Assembly (NCBI RefSeq): GCF_029867415.1
Contig: NC_081182.1
Location: forward strand, 41,465,462-41,529,461
Reading direction: 5' to 3'
DNA length: 64,000 nucleotides
Source of the DNA: Vicia villosa
Lineage: Eukaryota > Streptophyta > Magnoliopsida > Fabales > Fabaceae
A program made the translations under genes and the position numbers. Of this stretch, positions 46,390 to 59,424 are shown in pieces. The notes beneath the pieces are model-generated. The model was not told the DNA's origin. It saw only the letters and a list, made by a program, of their open reading frames with translations, and did not search any database. Each line of letters begins with the position of its first letter. Within the stretch, counting starts at the first letter, position 1.

Positions 46390-49300
46390 TGATTATCGGC
46401 TCCTTGAATATTAGAGGGGGGATGAATGGTCTCAAGAGAAGGAGAATTTCGTCTTTGATTAAGAAGGGTAATGCGGATATTTTCTTAATACAAGAAACTA
46501 AAATTACTAGTATGGATGATGAGATGGCCAAAAGTTTTTGGAGAGATTCGGAGGTGGGTTATTCCTTTTCCAATTCTTTGGGGCGATCGGGGGGAATTCT
46601 AACCTTGTGGAAAAAGGATGTTGTTGATGTCGAGAATAGTTTTAAAGGGGACGATTTCGTGGGAATCAAAGTGTCTTGGAATAATCATTTATACTATGTG
46701 GTGAATGTGTATTCTCCTTGTGAGAATAGAAAAAAGAAAGCTTTGTGGAATGATATTCTAGGTTTGATGGAGAAATTCAAAGATGGGGAATGGATTTTAG
46801 GAGGCGATTTTAATGCAATTAAAAACGGGGGTGAAAGAAGAGGAAGGGCGGTTGGGGAGAACCAAAGAGAGATGAAATTATTTGCGGAATTCATTGATAA
46901 GACTCTATTGGTGGACATACCGTGTAAAGGGAAGAAATTTTCTTGGTTTAGTGGTGACGGCAAATCGAAAAGTAGAATTGATCGGTTCCTTTTATCTAGT
47001 AAGGTGGTGAGTAGATGGGAGGTGATTGGCCAACTTATTGGAGATCGAGATGTTTCGGATCATTGTCCTATATGGGTGAAGTCGGACAAGGTGAATTGGG
47101 GGCCTAAACCTTTTAGATTCAATAATGAGTGGTTCACTTTGGAGTCTTTCATGACGTTTGTGGAGGAAGAATGGAAGAGTATGAAGATAGAGGGAAGAGG
47201 TGATTTTGTTCTAAAAGAAAAGCTTCGGCTTTTGAAAGACAAACTTAAATGGTGGAATAAAGAGGTGTTTGGGAGGATTGAGTTGGAGATGGAGGATGGG
47301 GTTCAAGAGATGAACTTGGCCGATGAGATGTTAATGGAGGATGATATTGATAAGTTTGAAGAGAATATGTGTTTGAGAAGGGAAGCTTGTGGTAGATTTT
47401 GAAAGAACTTAAGGCTAAAGGAAAGAATGCTTCTACAAAAATCTAGAGTGAATTGGATTAAAGAAGGAGACAACAATAGTGTTTTTTTCCACAAAATTAT
47501 GAAACAAAGAAGAAGGATGAACCACTTAGGGCCTTTTAATCTTGAGGGGAGGATGGTTGAGACGGTGGTAGAAGTGAGGGAAGCGGTTTTCAATCATTTT
47601 AATGAAAAATTTCATGAAACCGATACGGTGAGACCGACTTTGGATGGAATTCATTTTAGATCCATTAGTGGAGGTGAAGCTTCGGAGATTGAAAAACCTT
47701 TTCTTGAAAATGAAATAAAGGAGGCGGTGTGGAATTGTGGAGGGGACAAAAGTCCGGGCCCGGATGGGTTTTCTTTTTTGTTCTTAAAGAAGTGTTGGCA
47801 TATTATCAAAGATGATTTCATTAACTTCTTCAAGTCTTTCTTTGAAGGGAACTTCATTTCTAGGGCGGTGAGCTCTTCTTTCCTCACTCTCATTCCCAAA
47901 TGCAAAAATCCCTTGAGTTTGAACGATTATAGACTCATTTGCCTAGTAGAATGCATGTACAAGGTGGTGGCTAAGCTTTTGGCGGGTAGACTAAAAGGGG
48001 TGCTTGGTTCGATTATATCCAATTCTCAAAGTGCTTTCGTTCCCGGTAGACAATTGTTGGATGGGGTTTTGGTGGCGAATGAGGTGGTGGATTTTGCTAG
48101 AAAGGAGGGAAAAAATTGTCTTCTTTTCAAGGTTGATTTTGAGAAGGCCTATGACAAGGTTAATTGGAGTTTCTTAAGATACATGTTAAAAAGGATGGGA
48201 TTCGGTAACAAATGGATGAGGTGGATGGAGTTGTTGATCTTTAATAGTAAGATGTCGGTGCTTGTGAACGGGAGCCCTTCAAAGGAATTCTCGGTTCATA
48301 AGGGTTTGAGGCAAGGAGATCCTCTTTCTCCTTTCCTTTTTGTGTTGGTGGCGGAAGGATTAACGGGTCTTGTGAAGCATTCCATTCAAATTGGAGAGCT
48401 CCAAAATTTCACTCTTAGCAAAACTTGTAGTGTGGACATTCTTCAATTCGCGGACGACACTTTGATCATGGGGGAAGGGAGTTGGAAACATGTCCGTGCT
48501 TTGAAAGTGGTTCTTAGGGCTTTCGAAATTGTTTCGGGATTAGGCATTAATTTCCATAAAAGTAAATTAATTGGGATTAATTCTAATATCAATTTTTTGG
48601 AGGCCGCTTCTCACTATCTTTCTTGCAAGTTAGAAGAGTCTAACTTTCAATTTCTTGGTATTCTGATTGGTTGCAATCCGAGGAAGGAATCTACTTGGAA
48701 TCCTCTTGTGGCTAAAATGAAGAGTAGATTGGAAGGTTGGACAAACCGTTTTTTGAATTTAGGTGGAAGAATTACTCTCTTGAAGTCTGTGCTTAGTTCT
48801 TTAGCTATTTTCACCATGTCTTTTTACAAAGTTCCTTCTAGAGTGGTGAAATATTTTACTAGTATCCAAAACAAATTTCTTTGGGGAGGAGTGGAGGATA
48901 AGAGGAAAATTCATTGGGTAAAATGGAGTGATATCAACTTGCCTTTCGAGGATGGAGGTTTAGGGGTGAAAAATATCAAGTTGTTCAATTTTGCTCTCTT
49001 TATGGTACAAAATTTTGAAATCAAGATATGGTGATTTAAACCCTATTGTTTGCGATGATGGGAGAGGGAGTAAAGTTTCCTCCAATTGTTCAATTTGGTG
49101 GAAGGATTTAGTTAAAGCTAATTCTTTTTCATTGTTTGATCCCATTGTTGAAAAGTGTAGATTTAAAGTGTATAATGGTTTTTCCACTCCGTTTTGGGAA
49201 TCCTCTTGGTTGGATGAGAGACCACTTAGAGAGATCTTTTCGGTTGTATTTGAAAAATCTTGCTTGAAGAAGGTTTCGGTTGCGGCCATGGGAGGTTGGG

Positions 49301-51589
49301 AAGAGGTATATGGAAATGGGGGGATTTAGGTGTGAAAGAAGGGGTGTTGGGGGATGAAGGGGCCGATAGTATGTATGACGCTCTTAAGGGCCGGTTGGAG
49401 GACTTTGGAGGTTTGAAGGAAGGTAGGGATGCGGTGGAGTGGACGGGAAAGGCGGATATGGGTCCGAAATACTCGGTTGCTTCATGTTATGAGTATATTA
49501 GGCGTGTTCGGACTCCTCATGGTCCTTTTGACAAAAATTATGAGGTGTTTGGGATTCTATGGAAATTGGAGGTTCCTTTAAAGTGAAGGCGTTTGGTTGG
49601 AGACTTTTCCGAAATAGACTTCCTACTTTAGATCTCTTGGTGAGAAGAGGTATGGCAATTCCCGCGGATAGTTTAAATTGTATTCTTTGTGACAATTGTG
49701 GGGAGAATATGAGGCATTTCTTTTTTTCTTGTGAGGTGGTCAAGAAGGTGTGGCGGGAAGTTGCCGGTTGGGTGGGAAAAAAGGAGAAGGATGAGGAAGA
49801 TTGCAAAACTATTTTTTTGGATTGGCATACCTTCTTCCGTTTGAAGAAAGTGTCAAAAGGAAAGGAGGGAATGATTTGGCTTGCTTGTGTTTGGACCCTT
49901 TGGATTCTTAGAAACGGTGTGCGTTTTAGGAAGGATAGGTGGAGTATTAACGATATAGTTTGGAATATCAAAGCTTTAGCTTGGAAGTGGATGTTTTGCG
50001 GTAAAATTACACATCCCAATTTCTCCTATTAGACCAAGTGCAATGGGGAGTTGAATTGAAGTCAACATGGGAAAATGATGTGCAATGGGGTGTGTAAAGT
50101 GGTGTCGAGTGTGTGTTGGAGGAGAGAGATGTTGAACAAACTCAACACCAAGTAAACTGTCCCACAGGATGACGTGGCAGCGCCTGAATGGCCCAAAGCT
50201 GGCGCGTGTGAGCCACTCTCTGGCAGTGAGAGTGGGCTTTATCCCACGCGGAGAGAGAAAGAGAAAAGAGATAATTAATGCCACTTGGCTGTTTGTGATT
50301 GGCTGGCCAGATTTTTATCCATTTAATACTTTGAACTCAATTATTTCGTTGCAAATTAATTTTTTTTTTTATACCAAAATTCATGATTTTTTTTTCTCTA
50401 TAAATAGAGACTTGGTTCATTTGATTTGGACACAGAAAAAAAAACCAAGTTTTTCACTATCTTTCTCTATTATTATCTTTCTATTAGTGTTTTTTTTAAA
50501 GTTAAGTGTCTTTTTTTAGTGAAATGGATCCCAATAATCATTTTAACACTCAAAATTCTGCTAATTTTCCATTTAACCAAAATCCCAACAATTTTCAAAA
50601 TCCCAACAATTATCAAACTCCCAACTATTATCAAAATCCAAATCAATTTTCCAACCAACATCCTCAAAACATACCTAATTTTGGTTTTCCACCAAATTTC
50701 AACCAGTCATCCTCTGTTCCAAACTTTCAACCATATTATGGATCTATGCCGAGAAATCCATCTCAAACACCCCCGTTTAATGGTTATGTGACAATGGCGA
50801 ATGCAAATTTTCCAAGTGGTGGTGTACCTGAATTTCCCGAGTTTTCAACACAACTAACTAGAAAATATCTCAATAGAGATCATGCAGCGGCAAACCAAAG
50901 ACTAATTGACAACTACTTTGCCAATGAGCCTACATATAACGATGCAATGTTTCGTCGTCGGTACCGGATGAAAAAAAATGTTTTCCTTCGAATCGTTGGG
51001 GACCTTTCAAGTAGTGATAACTACTTCACCCAGCGAGTTGATGCAGCCAATAAAGAAGGTATATCACCCTTAGCAAAATGTACCACAGCAATGCGAATGT
51101 TAGCATATGGTGTGGCAGCAGATGCGGTCGATGAGTACATCAAAATAGGAGGTACTACAGCATTGGAGTGCTTACGTAGATTCTGTAAAGGAATCATACG
51201 CTTGTACGAGCAAGTGTATCTGAGAGCACCAACCCAAGATGACCTGCAAAGAATACTGCATGTTAGTGAAATGCGGGGGTTCCCAAGGATGATTGGGAGT
51301 ATTGACTGCATGCACTGGGAGTGGAAAAATTGTCCTAAAGCATGGGAAGGACAATTTACTAGAGGGGATAAGGGAACCACCACGGTTATTCTTGAAGCAG
51401 TTGCATCTCATGACCTATGGATCTGGCATGCCTTTTTTGGATGTCCGGGAACGTTGAACGATATAAACGTTCTAGACCGGTCACCAGTGTTTGATGACGT
51501 GGAACAGGGAAAGGCTCCAAGTGTGAATTTCTTTGTGAATCAACGTCCATATAATATGGTATACTATCTAGCTGATGGTATCTACCCTT

Positions 51590-54550
51590 TGTCATACCCC
51601 AAAATTTGCCTTCCATATTCCATTCACAATGATTTAAAGTTCAAGATTCGAATCCCAAAGGTTACTCATTCAAAAGTTCAGATGATCCACAGTCAACTGG
51701 TTTGACCTAAAAGTCAACCATAATCAGAGCATAATCAAAGCCTCCCAATTCTGGTCAACATCAAGTATGTGAAGTATAACCATCATTTGATCAAGGATTG
51801 ATCATGATTCCATTAATAGAAACTCAGAGATGAACAAATACAAAAAGGTTCAAATTAGGGTTTCTTAGGAGAAAGTCAACCCAACTTTGACTGGGTATAA
51901 CTTTCACATGGAACATCAAAAATTCCCCACTCAAAGCCTATTTTAAAGGAAATTGAATTCTCTACAACTTTGCCTCTCACAAGCCAGGGCTAGAAATGAT
52001 TCATTTGAGAGATACAATGCAAAAGATTACAGGTCATTTTCAGGCATCCTCCAAAAGCAGTTTTTTCCCAAAGAGGATATGATCAAGATAAAAGCTCCAA
52101 ATGAAAAATATATTCCAAAGTGGCTTATAGAGGACCTCTTGAGGTTTCCAAAAAGTCTTAGAACTCACTCATAGCTTAAAAATTGAGTGAGATATGCTTG
52201 GTCAAAGTTGGGTAATTTTAGAGGACCAAATGTGAAATAAAGGAAGTCCAAATTGAATTTCTTGCAAGTGGGCCTATATTTTATGACTTAAACTTGGCCC
52301 ATAAGTTATCCAAAGTACATGCCACGAATAATAACATTTTATTTGACTTTACACAATTTTATTTCATTTAAAATTGATTTTTTATGATTTAAATAAGTGG
52401 GAAAATCAAATATTTTGTTGGAAAATATATTTTGGTGATTTCCAATCAATATTAATGATAAAATATATTGCTAATTTCGTGATGATTGGATTAGGGAAGA
52501 ATAAATTAAATTTTGGCCAAATGTAGTAGCTTATTATTCAAGAAACAAATCAAGTTTCTCAACTATGGCAAGTTTTGATTTAAGAGATTCTAGGGCTCCT
52601 CTTTAGACCTAATTTACTCCCCTATAAGTAGTATACATAAAGCATGGGATTAGGGGACAAATTTCTGAAGGGAGGCACACTTGCAAGAACCAAAAAAAAT
52701 CACCAAAGAACTCAAAATCGTTTTCAAAGAATTTGTGGCTTTCAACAAGAATTGAAGGATGCAAAAGGTTCACTGGAGGGCTCTGAACGTGTCTGGATAA
52801 TAGCATAGCATCAACACCCCCAGAATTGCCTCAATTTTGTCAAAGTAAGTCACTTCAAACTTGGATTCGATTAGTATATTATAGGCACTCTCATGATGTT
52901 TTGATCGTATATACTGGTTTGTCTTGATGCCCTGGTTGTTTTTGGATTAATTTTGTGGAGTTTAAATGCTTTAATCTTGGTCTGCCATTAGAGGTCGTTC
53001 GAGCCCTAGGGTTCGTGATTGGGGGTTCTCCCTTGAGGTTAAATTAGGCTAACATAATACCATGGTTAGACTCGTGAGAGGTAGACGATGAAGGTGAGGG
53101 GGTCGCGCCATATTCATAACTGCACAGGGGCTATTCGCTATTTTTTTTAAGAAATCTTGCTACGAATGAAATCGTAGCAAATCCGTAGCTAAGTTTGCAG
53201 AGTTCTCAGGCAGTATTGGGGACGATGATGATGTGTCGGCGCGCCACTGGCTTATTTGAATTCACGCGCGCGTTTTGGATCTGGATGCTCATATATTTTA
53301 TACATGTTGTTGGTTGCGTTTCCCTAACAGATATCGTGTCTAGTTGGGTTGGTTGGGGACGCTGGTAAAAGGCTTAAGGGTGTGGGTTCGATCCCCCATG
53401 CCCACATATTATTTTTCTCAAATTCTCTCCTTGATTCTATGCGTCCATGACTATGGGCCTCACTGTGGACCCTCAAGATCTCACCCTAGGATAATCACCA
53501 GCCTAGATCTAACGTGCCCAGCCTTGGGGTCTATACCATAGTCCTTCCAAACTGCCACACTAAATTCTAACCCTGATAAACTAAATTAATTTTTATTAAT
53601 TATATGTTTTAATTAATTCTTATTTAATATATTTATTTATATAATGATAATTATTTTCATAATTAAATTATTATATGATACTTATATTAAAAGTTCTAAT
53701 TTGTTGTTCGTTCCGATTAAATTAATTAATCGCTATGGTCAATAATGAATATTAATTAAAATGTTATTTAATTAAATATAATTAATTTCTATTCGATTAA
53801 ATGGTTTCGACTATCTTATTAGTCGCGATGATTAATCTTTCTATCTTCCTTATTCTAATTCGCTATTCTTTTTAATCGAATCAATCGATTACGAGGGGTA
53901 ACGATACAAACTAATTATTAAAAATTTATAAAATATCCTAATTCGTTATCAGTAATAATCAAATCAATTGATTAAAATTGGTAACGGTGCAATTTCAAAT
54001 CTGTTAACTATGGCGATCAAATCTATTGATCGTTGCGGTTAATAGTGCTAAATCAAACCAGGGTTGTACGCCCAAATCCTAAAATACTCAAAATACACTA
54101 AACCACGATACTACGGTGTTTCAACACTGCGATGTTCATAACTACGATAAGGTAACTCAAAATACCTTCGAACATTCGCATTTCAAAAACGATTTCAAAA
54201 CAACTTCAAACCACATTCAATTCAATTCTAAGGCGTACAATCCTGTGCCCCGAACTACGTAGACTCTGATCCTCCATAAAGAGGTACGTAGGCACTTGGC
54301 AACAAGGCGAGTCCCCTTCCCTAAAATCTCAATTTTTCCCTATTCACTTCCTTAGCTATAAACCTCAATTTTAACCATAAACCTTTATCCTTAGATTCAA
54401 AGCCAATAGGAAAGGGTTGAGGGTGCCTAACACCTTCCCTCGACCTGAATATAGTATCTTACCCGATCTCTTAATTGCATAGGTTTCCTATTCGCCTTGG
54501 TAGAATAGGTGGCGACTCTAAATCTATAATTTTTAGGGCAGGTTGCTACA
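51590..54550 (+). repeat. 5' LTR
   Basis: It starts TGTCATACCCCAAAATTTGC and ends GGCAGGTTGCTACA. It is 2961 bp long, nearly identical to 59425-62386 with about 21 substitutions and one single-base indel by eye. Short frames within it, such as the one at 51953, are not genes. Confidence 0.95.
53338..53405 (+). promoter_or_regulatory. tRNA-like pol III A/B box pair inside the 5' LTR
   Basis: TAGTTGGGTTGGTTGGGG resembles an A box and GTGGGTTCGATCCCCC contains a perfect B box (GGTTCGATCCC) with tRNA-like spacing. The 3' end CATGCCCACA has no matching 5' acceptor strand, so this is not a real tRNA gene. The same sequence is in the 3' LTR at 61173-61240. Confidence 0.55.
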
Positions 54551-54552
54551 GC

Positions 54553-54570
54553 TGGCGACTCTGCTGGGGA
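54553..54570 (+). other. Primer-binding site (tRNA-Arg-like)
   Basis: TGGCGACTCTGCTGGGGA lies two bases after the 5' LTR. From memory of plant tRNA-Arg(CCG), whose 3' end gives TGGCGACTCCACTGGGGA as complement, it differs at two positions. A tRNA-Arg primer is characteristic of Ogre elements. Confidence 0.75.
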
Positions 54571-55440
54571 TAACTTAAATGGTGAATACTATGCTCCTAT
54601 AGGTTTTAGGTTTTGGCAGGGTTTAGGTTTGACAACTTTTTAGGGTTTGGCTAATTCGCCTTTTTTAGGGTTTGTAATTATTTTATTTTTTTTTTTAAAA
54701 AAAATATTTTATTTGTTTTTTATCTAAAAATATTTAATTGTTTATAATATGTTTATATTTAATTGTTTATGTTAATATATTTATATTTAATTGCCTAATT
54801 GTCATATTTTTATATGCACCGCTGACATATTATGTAATGTTAAAACCCTAAGTGTGGAAGTTAACTTTGAGATCAATAGGGGAGCATGAATCGCCTACGA
54901 GTCTCATTGATAACTCCACTCGGAGTGGGTTGAGTATTCGGAAATGTCCAAAACGAGGCTTGACTTTGTTGAGGGCAGGACTGGATACTTGGCTGATCTC
55001 TCCGAGAACCTACCCCAAAAATTCGAACCTCATGGATAAAATGAGTTGTTCTAAAACCCAAAGAGACAAAAAGTCTCAGAGGCTACGAACCACCCCATGA
55101 GACCTTCTAGAACCCCCTATAAAAAGGTTGGCTCCCAAGAGCCGCTACGTCGAACCTATGAACTTATGTGATTATGTGCTATATGTATATATATGTGTTG
55201 ATCATTTTTTTTATTATTTCTTTTTCCATTCATCATACATCAGGGGCATTCTTGCATCATATTTTATTCAAAAAAAAAAAGAAAGAAAAAAAGATATCAT
55301 ACATATCATGCATGGCATACACATCATTTTCATGACATTAAGAGAAGATTCCTCTTCTATCTCCAGAACAAGGGACCATTGGGAAGGATAACCTAACATC
55401 CCGACCATATTATCCAACAAGATTTCAGCAGAAGAGATCA
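54571..55440 (+). other. Retrotransposon leader, non-coding
   Basis: AT-rich sequence with no recognised protein. The phrase TCAGGGGCATTCTTGCATCA near 55240 sits just before a poly-A/purine stretch. It ends at the gag-like fragment. Confidence 0.5.
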
Positions 55441-55761
55441 ATGGATCAGCAAAAGCAACAGGGTGGCCAACGCACCTGGAGGTCCAAGCCAAAACGATCA
55501 TTCACTCCGTTGTACATGCCATTGTCTCAAGCTTTGCAACGTCTGCTCAGCCAGAACCTGGTAACTCTGCTGCCTCCATACTCAGCTCCAGCTAACCCCG
55601 CTCCTGGGTACAAGTATCATGCTAGGTGCGCTTATCATTCAGACAGTCCTGGCCATGATACAGAGGACTGTGGGCCGTTAAAGCACAAGATCCAAGATTT
55701 GATTGAAGAAGGGCTCATTGAGTTCGAAGATCCTCACAAGCCTAACGCCATAGGTGGATAG
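55441..55761 (+). CDS. Ogre/Tat-type gag C-terminal fragment
   Basis: This 106-residue frame starts MDQQKQQGGQRTWRSK and ends PHKPNAIGG. The basic Gln/Arg-rich start is followed by LPPYSAPANPAPGYKYHARC and the motif CAYHSDSPGHDTEDC, then LKHKIQDLIEEGLIEF. That Cys/His motif and the LKHKIQDLI helix are typical of the gag end in Ogre/Tat elements, where it acts in RNA packaging. The capsid part, protease and pol are missing. The first ATG is used for lack of a better one. It may still be translated, as there is no stop within it. Confidence 0.75.
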   Translation: MDQQKQQGGQRTWRSKPKRSFTPLYMPLSQALQRLLSQNLVTLLPPYSAPANPAPGYKYHARCAYHSDSPGHDTEDCGPLKHKIQDLIEEGLIEFEDPHKPNAIGG

Positions 55762-57170
55762 AAAGAGGATTTCTTAGATCATTAGCTTTGTTTTCCTTCG
55801 CAATTTCTTTCCGCTTGTTTAAACATTAGTCTTATGACATATGCTATGTACTTTACAACAATCATTAATGCATTGCTTACGTTTGTCTTGATTCATTCCT
55901 AGTGTTCTCACTATATTTAAAACTGAGTTTTACTCGATTTTCTCATTTGTGATATTCAACTCTCGCTGAAAGTTTTACACCTTTAGAGGGAGAATGACGA
56001 AAACGATACCATAATTTCGTGCACTATGCTTTCGAACAGACCGTGTTGACGATGTACAGGCATTTGTTCAATCCCTAAAATAATGGAGATATAAGGATGT
56101 TAATCCCTCGTCAACCCCTTTGAGCCCAAAGAAGTAGGAGTTTTCCTTCATACAAAATAAAACCCTTAATATATAACCTGGGGTAGGGTAGCCGCTCAGT
56201 TAACTTAATTATTCAAAACTGTTCCTTTGAACATAACCACCGATGGTTCTCCGTCATGATTAAGCCTGGCAGTCAATATCCGCAAAGAAAAAAAAAGAGA
56301 AGGCAATGCAAAAGCCTGCTAAGTCAAAACCTATTAAGGAGACTTAGGCAAAATTAGGGCATCCCGCTGACTGTGGTTTTAAAACAAACAGTTCAGAAAA
56401 AGTTAGGGATAACAAAGTCGAAAAAAGGTTACTATATACCTTCGACAAAAGGAAAATATTACAAAAAAGGGAGAATGACTGCCTTTGCAGATAAACCTTT
56501 GGTTTTGAACCATCATAAATGTCAATGTCACAATTCCCAAATTCTTTTGGAGACTAAATGCATAGTTAACTGAGCATAGGACCGGAGAACATCACGAAGA
56601 TTGGGATGGGTACAAATAAACTTTGAGCCTCTATCCTTTGTTTCTTTAAACCGTGAACCAGGCCACGTTACAACCCTGAAAAGTCCTAACTGAAGCATGG
56701 TTAGTTCGAAAGCATACCGTTACCAAAGGTATCCCGACTCCTTAAGGTCTACTATAACTCTCGAGTTGATATCACTTTCTTACAAAAAAAAAAACTTTGT
56801 GTTACTCAAAAATGTTTTCAAACTTTCAAGACAGACGTATGCATTTGCATTTCATTATAAGGTACACTTGTCTATATAGATTTAAATGTTAACATCAGGG
56901 AGAAGTTGCATGGGGCAGGACTAATGGCTAAAAATCCTACTGACTGATGAAGTAGCTTTTAAAAGCTTGTCAAAAAAAAAGAAACATCTCTTACGCATGA
57001 CTAGGATGGCTAATGTGTACACATGGCATAACTCGTCATCATCCCATTTACATGGGGCAATCTAATCAAGATCCATAGAATCTCTCAAAGATGCTGGATA
57101 GCCCATGGGGCAAGCCCATTATCTGGGGGCACGTTGCAAAGGTCACTCAGTATCAGATGATGTTAATGCC
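55762..57170 (+). other. Retrotransposon interior, non-coding or decayed
   Basis: No recognisable pol domain is present. Short frames at 56373 and 56697 carry no known motif. Phrases such as GGGGCAATGCACATC recur further downstream. It is probably untranslated filler of the non-autonomous element. Confidence 0.5.
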
Positions 57171-57179
57171 ACTCTCACA

Positions 57180-59230
57180 TCCTTTCCAGGAACCTTTATA
57201 GGATATTTCTCATTCTATCCATGCAGTCTTCTTTAAGACATGTTCAAACACTCCTTACCCTTTCTGGGAACCTTTTCCAGACAGTCTTTTAAAGACCCAT
57301 CTTCTTATCCTTTCTATTTTCAAACCCTTTCAGACAGTCTTCTCTAAGACAGTTGCCTTTCTACGAACCTTTTCTAGGTAGTCTTCTGTAAGACATCTTT
57401 TAACTTTTTTAGTTAGTCTTTTGTAGACATATTCAAACTTCTCTTATGCTTCCAAAAACCTTGTCAAACTTTGAAGTACCGAGTCTTCTCTAAGACAGTT
57501 CACCATCCTTTCTAGGGCGATCTTCTTCAAGATGAGTTTCCTAAGTTTTGTTTAAAACCCCACACTCCTTAAAACAGTCTCCATCCTCTATAGGAATATC
57601 TTTTTACCCTCGTCACAAACATATTCCTTTGAGCTTTGTTTAAAGCACAATCTTGTTTAAGACAATTTCCCATTTCTTTCCAAGGACCTCTTCAGGTAAT
57701 CTTATAAAAGACATCATCTCATTCTGAGTACTCGGCAAATCACTGTCCGGCAGGCGTGACCGAAGCGCATGACTCACTCTGAAAAGCATCTGCTTCACAT
57801 TCAAATCAATACTTACAATCAAGGATCCTATTGACTAGGGGCATTCTTTTTCAAGGATTCAACCACTGGGGCAATGCACATCAGGTTCATGGTGTGACTT
57901 GGTAAAATTCGAGTTCTCTCTAAATATACTTCCTTCAGGTTAAGGGACATGTCTCTCGAGACTTCCGATTTCGGAGAGATTGCTCTAAGTATCATACAAG
58001 AAGCATGGTTGCATAATTGGCCTTCTTACGCCTGTATTACTAATAACCTACAATATGGAGTCGGCATACATGCCTAACTCTCATTTATTTTGAGAATCTC
58101 ATTACATGACACATGCATCATGACATTGCATAAAACTAACGCTGCCTTTTCAGGTCACTTCATAATCAAGAGGATGTTATCATCACATTACAGCACAAAT
58201 ACGATCGTATCAACGATTCAATCTTAACAGATACAATTCCAATACCTCATTCCAAGTCTTTCTTCAAAGACAATCTAGAAGCAATCAAAGAATTTCTTAC
58301 CTCTCCAGGTAGTCTTGTCCAAGACAATTATCAACCTTCCCAAGCAGTCTTGTTTAAGACGTATCCTAACCTTTCTAGGCAATCTTGTTTAAGATGTATC
58401 CTATCCTTTCCAAGCAGTCTTGTGTAAGACGTATCCGAACCTTTCTAGGTAGTTTTGTTTAAAACGTTCCACGACCTTTATAGGAACCTTTCTAGGTAGT
58501 TTTGTTTAAAACGTCCCATGACCTTTATAGGAACCTTTCTAGGTAGTTTTATTTAAAACGTTTTGGGTCCTTTATAGGAATCTTTCTAGATAGTTTTGTT
58601 TAAAACGTATCGTGTCCTTTATAGGAATCTTTCTAGATAGTTTTGTTTAAAACGTATCGGGTCCTTTATAGGAATCTTTCTAGATAGTTTTGTTTAAAAC
58701 GTATCATGTCCTTTATAGGAACCTTTATAGGTAGTTTTGTTTAAAACATACCATATCCTTTATAGGAATCTTTCAAGATAGTTTTGTTTAAAACATATCG
58801 TTCCCTCTATAGGAACCTCTCTAGGTAAGTCTTGTTTAAGATATCCCGTATCCTATCTAAGAGCCTTTCCAGGTGAGTCTTGTTTAAGACGTGTCATAAC
58901 CTGTCTAGGAAATCTTGTTTAAGATGTTTTCATATCCTTTCCAGGAACTCCTTTAGGTTAATCTTGTTTAAGACATTCCATATCCTTACTAAAAGCCTCT
59001 CCAGGTGAATCTTGTTTAAGACATATCATGCCTTTCTAGGTAGCCTTCTTAAAATGTTTATCCATTCTTTTCTAAGACACACTTAGTTTCTTTTAAAGAA
59101 CTCCTCAGTTAGTCTTCTCCAAGACATTCTTCCTAAGCATTGTTCAAAGCCTAAGCTTCTTCGCATCAACTTTCGATATACCCTATTCAGGAACCTCTTC
59201 AGGTAGTCTTATGCAAGACATTACTCCCTC
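57180..59230 (+). repeat. Degenerate tandem repeats, 47-bp core array
   Basis: The region is built from variants of CCTTTCTAGGTAGTCTTGTTTAAGAC. In the core (58440-58830) AGTTTTGTTTAAAACG recurs at 58451, 58498, 58545, 58592, 58639, 58686, 58733 and 58780, a constant 47-base step. Each unit includes CCTTTATAGGAATCTTTCTA. To both sides the units are older and irregular. Such 3' arrays are known in Ogre elements. Confidence 0.9.
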
Positions 59231-59410
59231 TCTCCTCAGATACGATCAATATGATCCTAGTATGAAGAGCATATGCTCTGGACAAGCATCTTGTCAAACA
59301 AGTAGATGGCATCTATAAGCCCATCTCCCACAGAACTCTTTCCCTACGCAAGCAAATTTCAGGGCATTTCAGTGTCCAATCATCTTCTACCTCTTCAGGT
59401 TCAAGAAGAT

Positions 59411-59424
59411 TGAACAGGGGCAGT
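59411..59424 (+). other. Polypurine tract
   Basis: TGAACAGGGGCAGT lies directly before the 3' LTR, the expected position for plus-strand priming. Confidence 0.75.

Noticed and set aside
51953..52174. 73-codon frame MNSLQLCLSQARARND, also present at 59788
   Set aside because: It lies within the LTR and is present twice only because the LTR is duplicated. It has no domain and no sign of being a gene.
53338..53405. Genuine tRNA gene
   Set aside because: The B box is perfect, but no acceptor stem or anticodon arm can be formed with the upstream bases, so only a tRNA-like pol III motif is reported.
58300..59060. CRISPR-like array
   Set aside because: The units are contiguous degenerate tandem repeats without unique spacers, in a plant retrotransposon.
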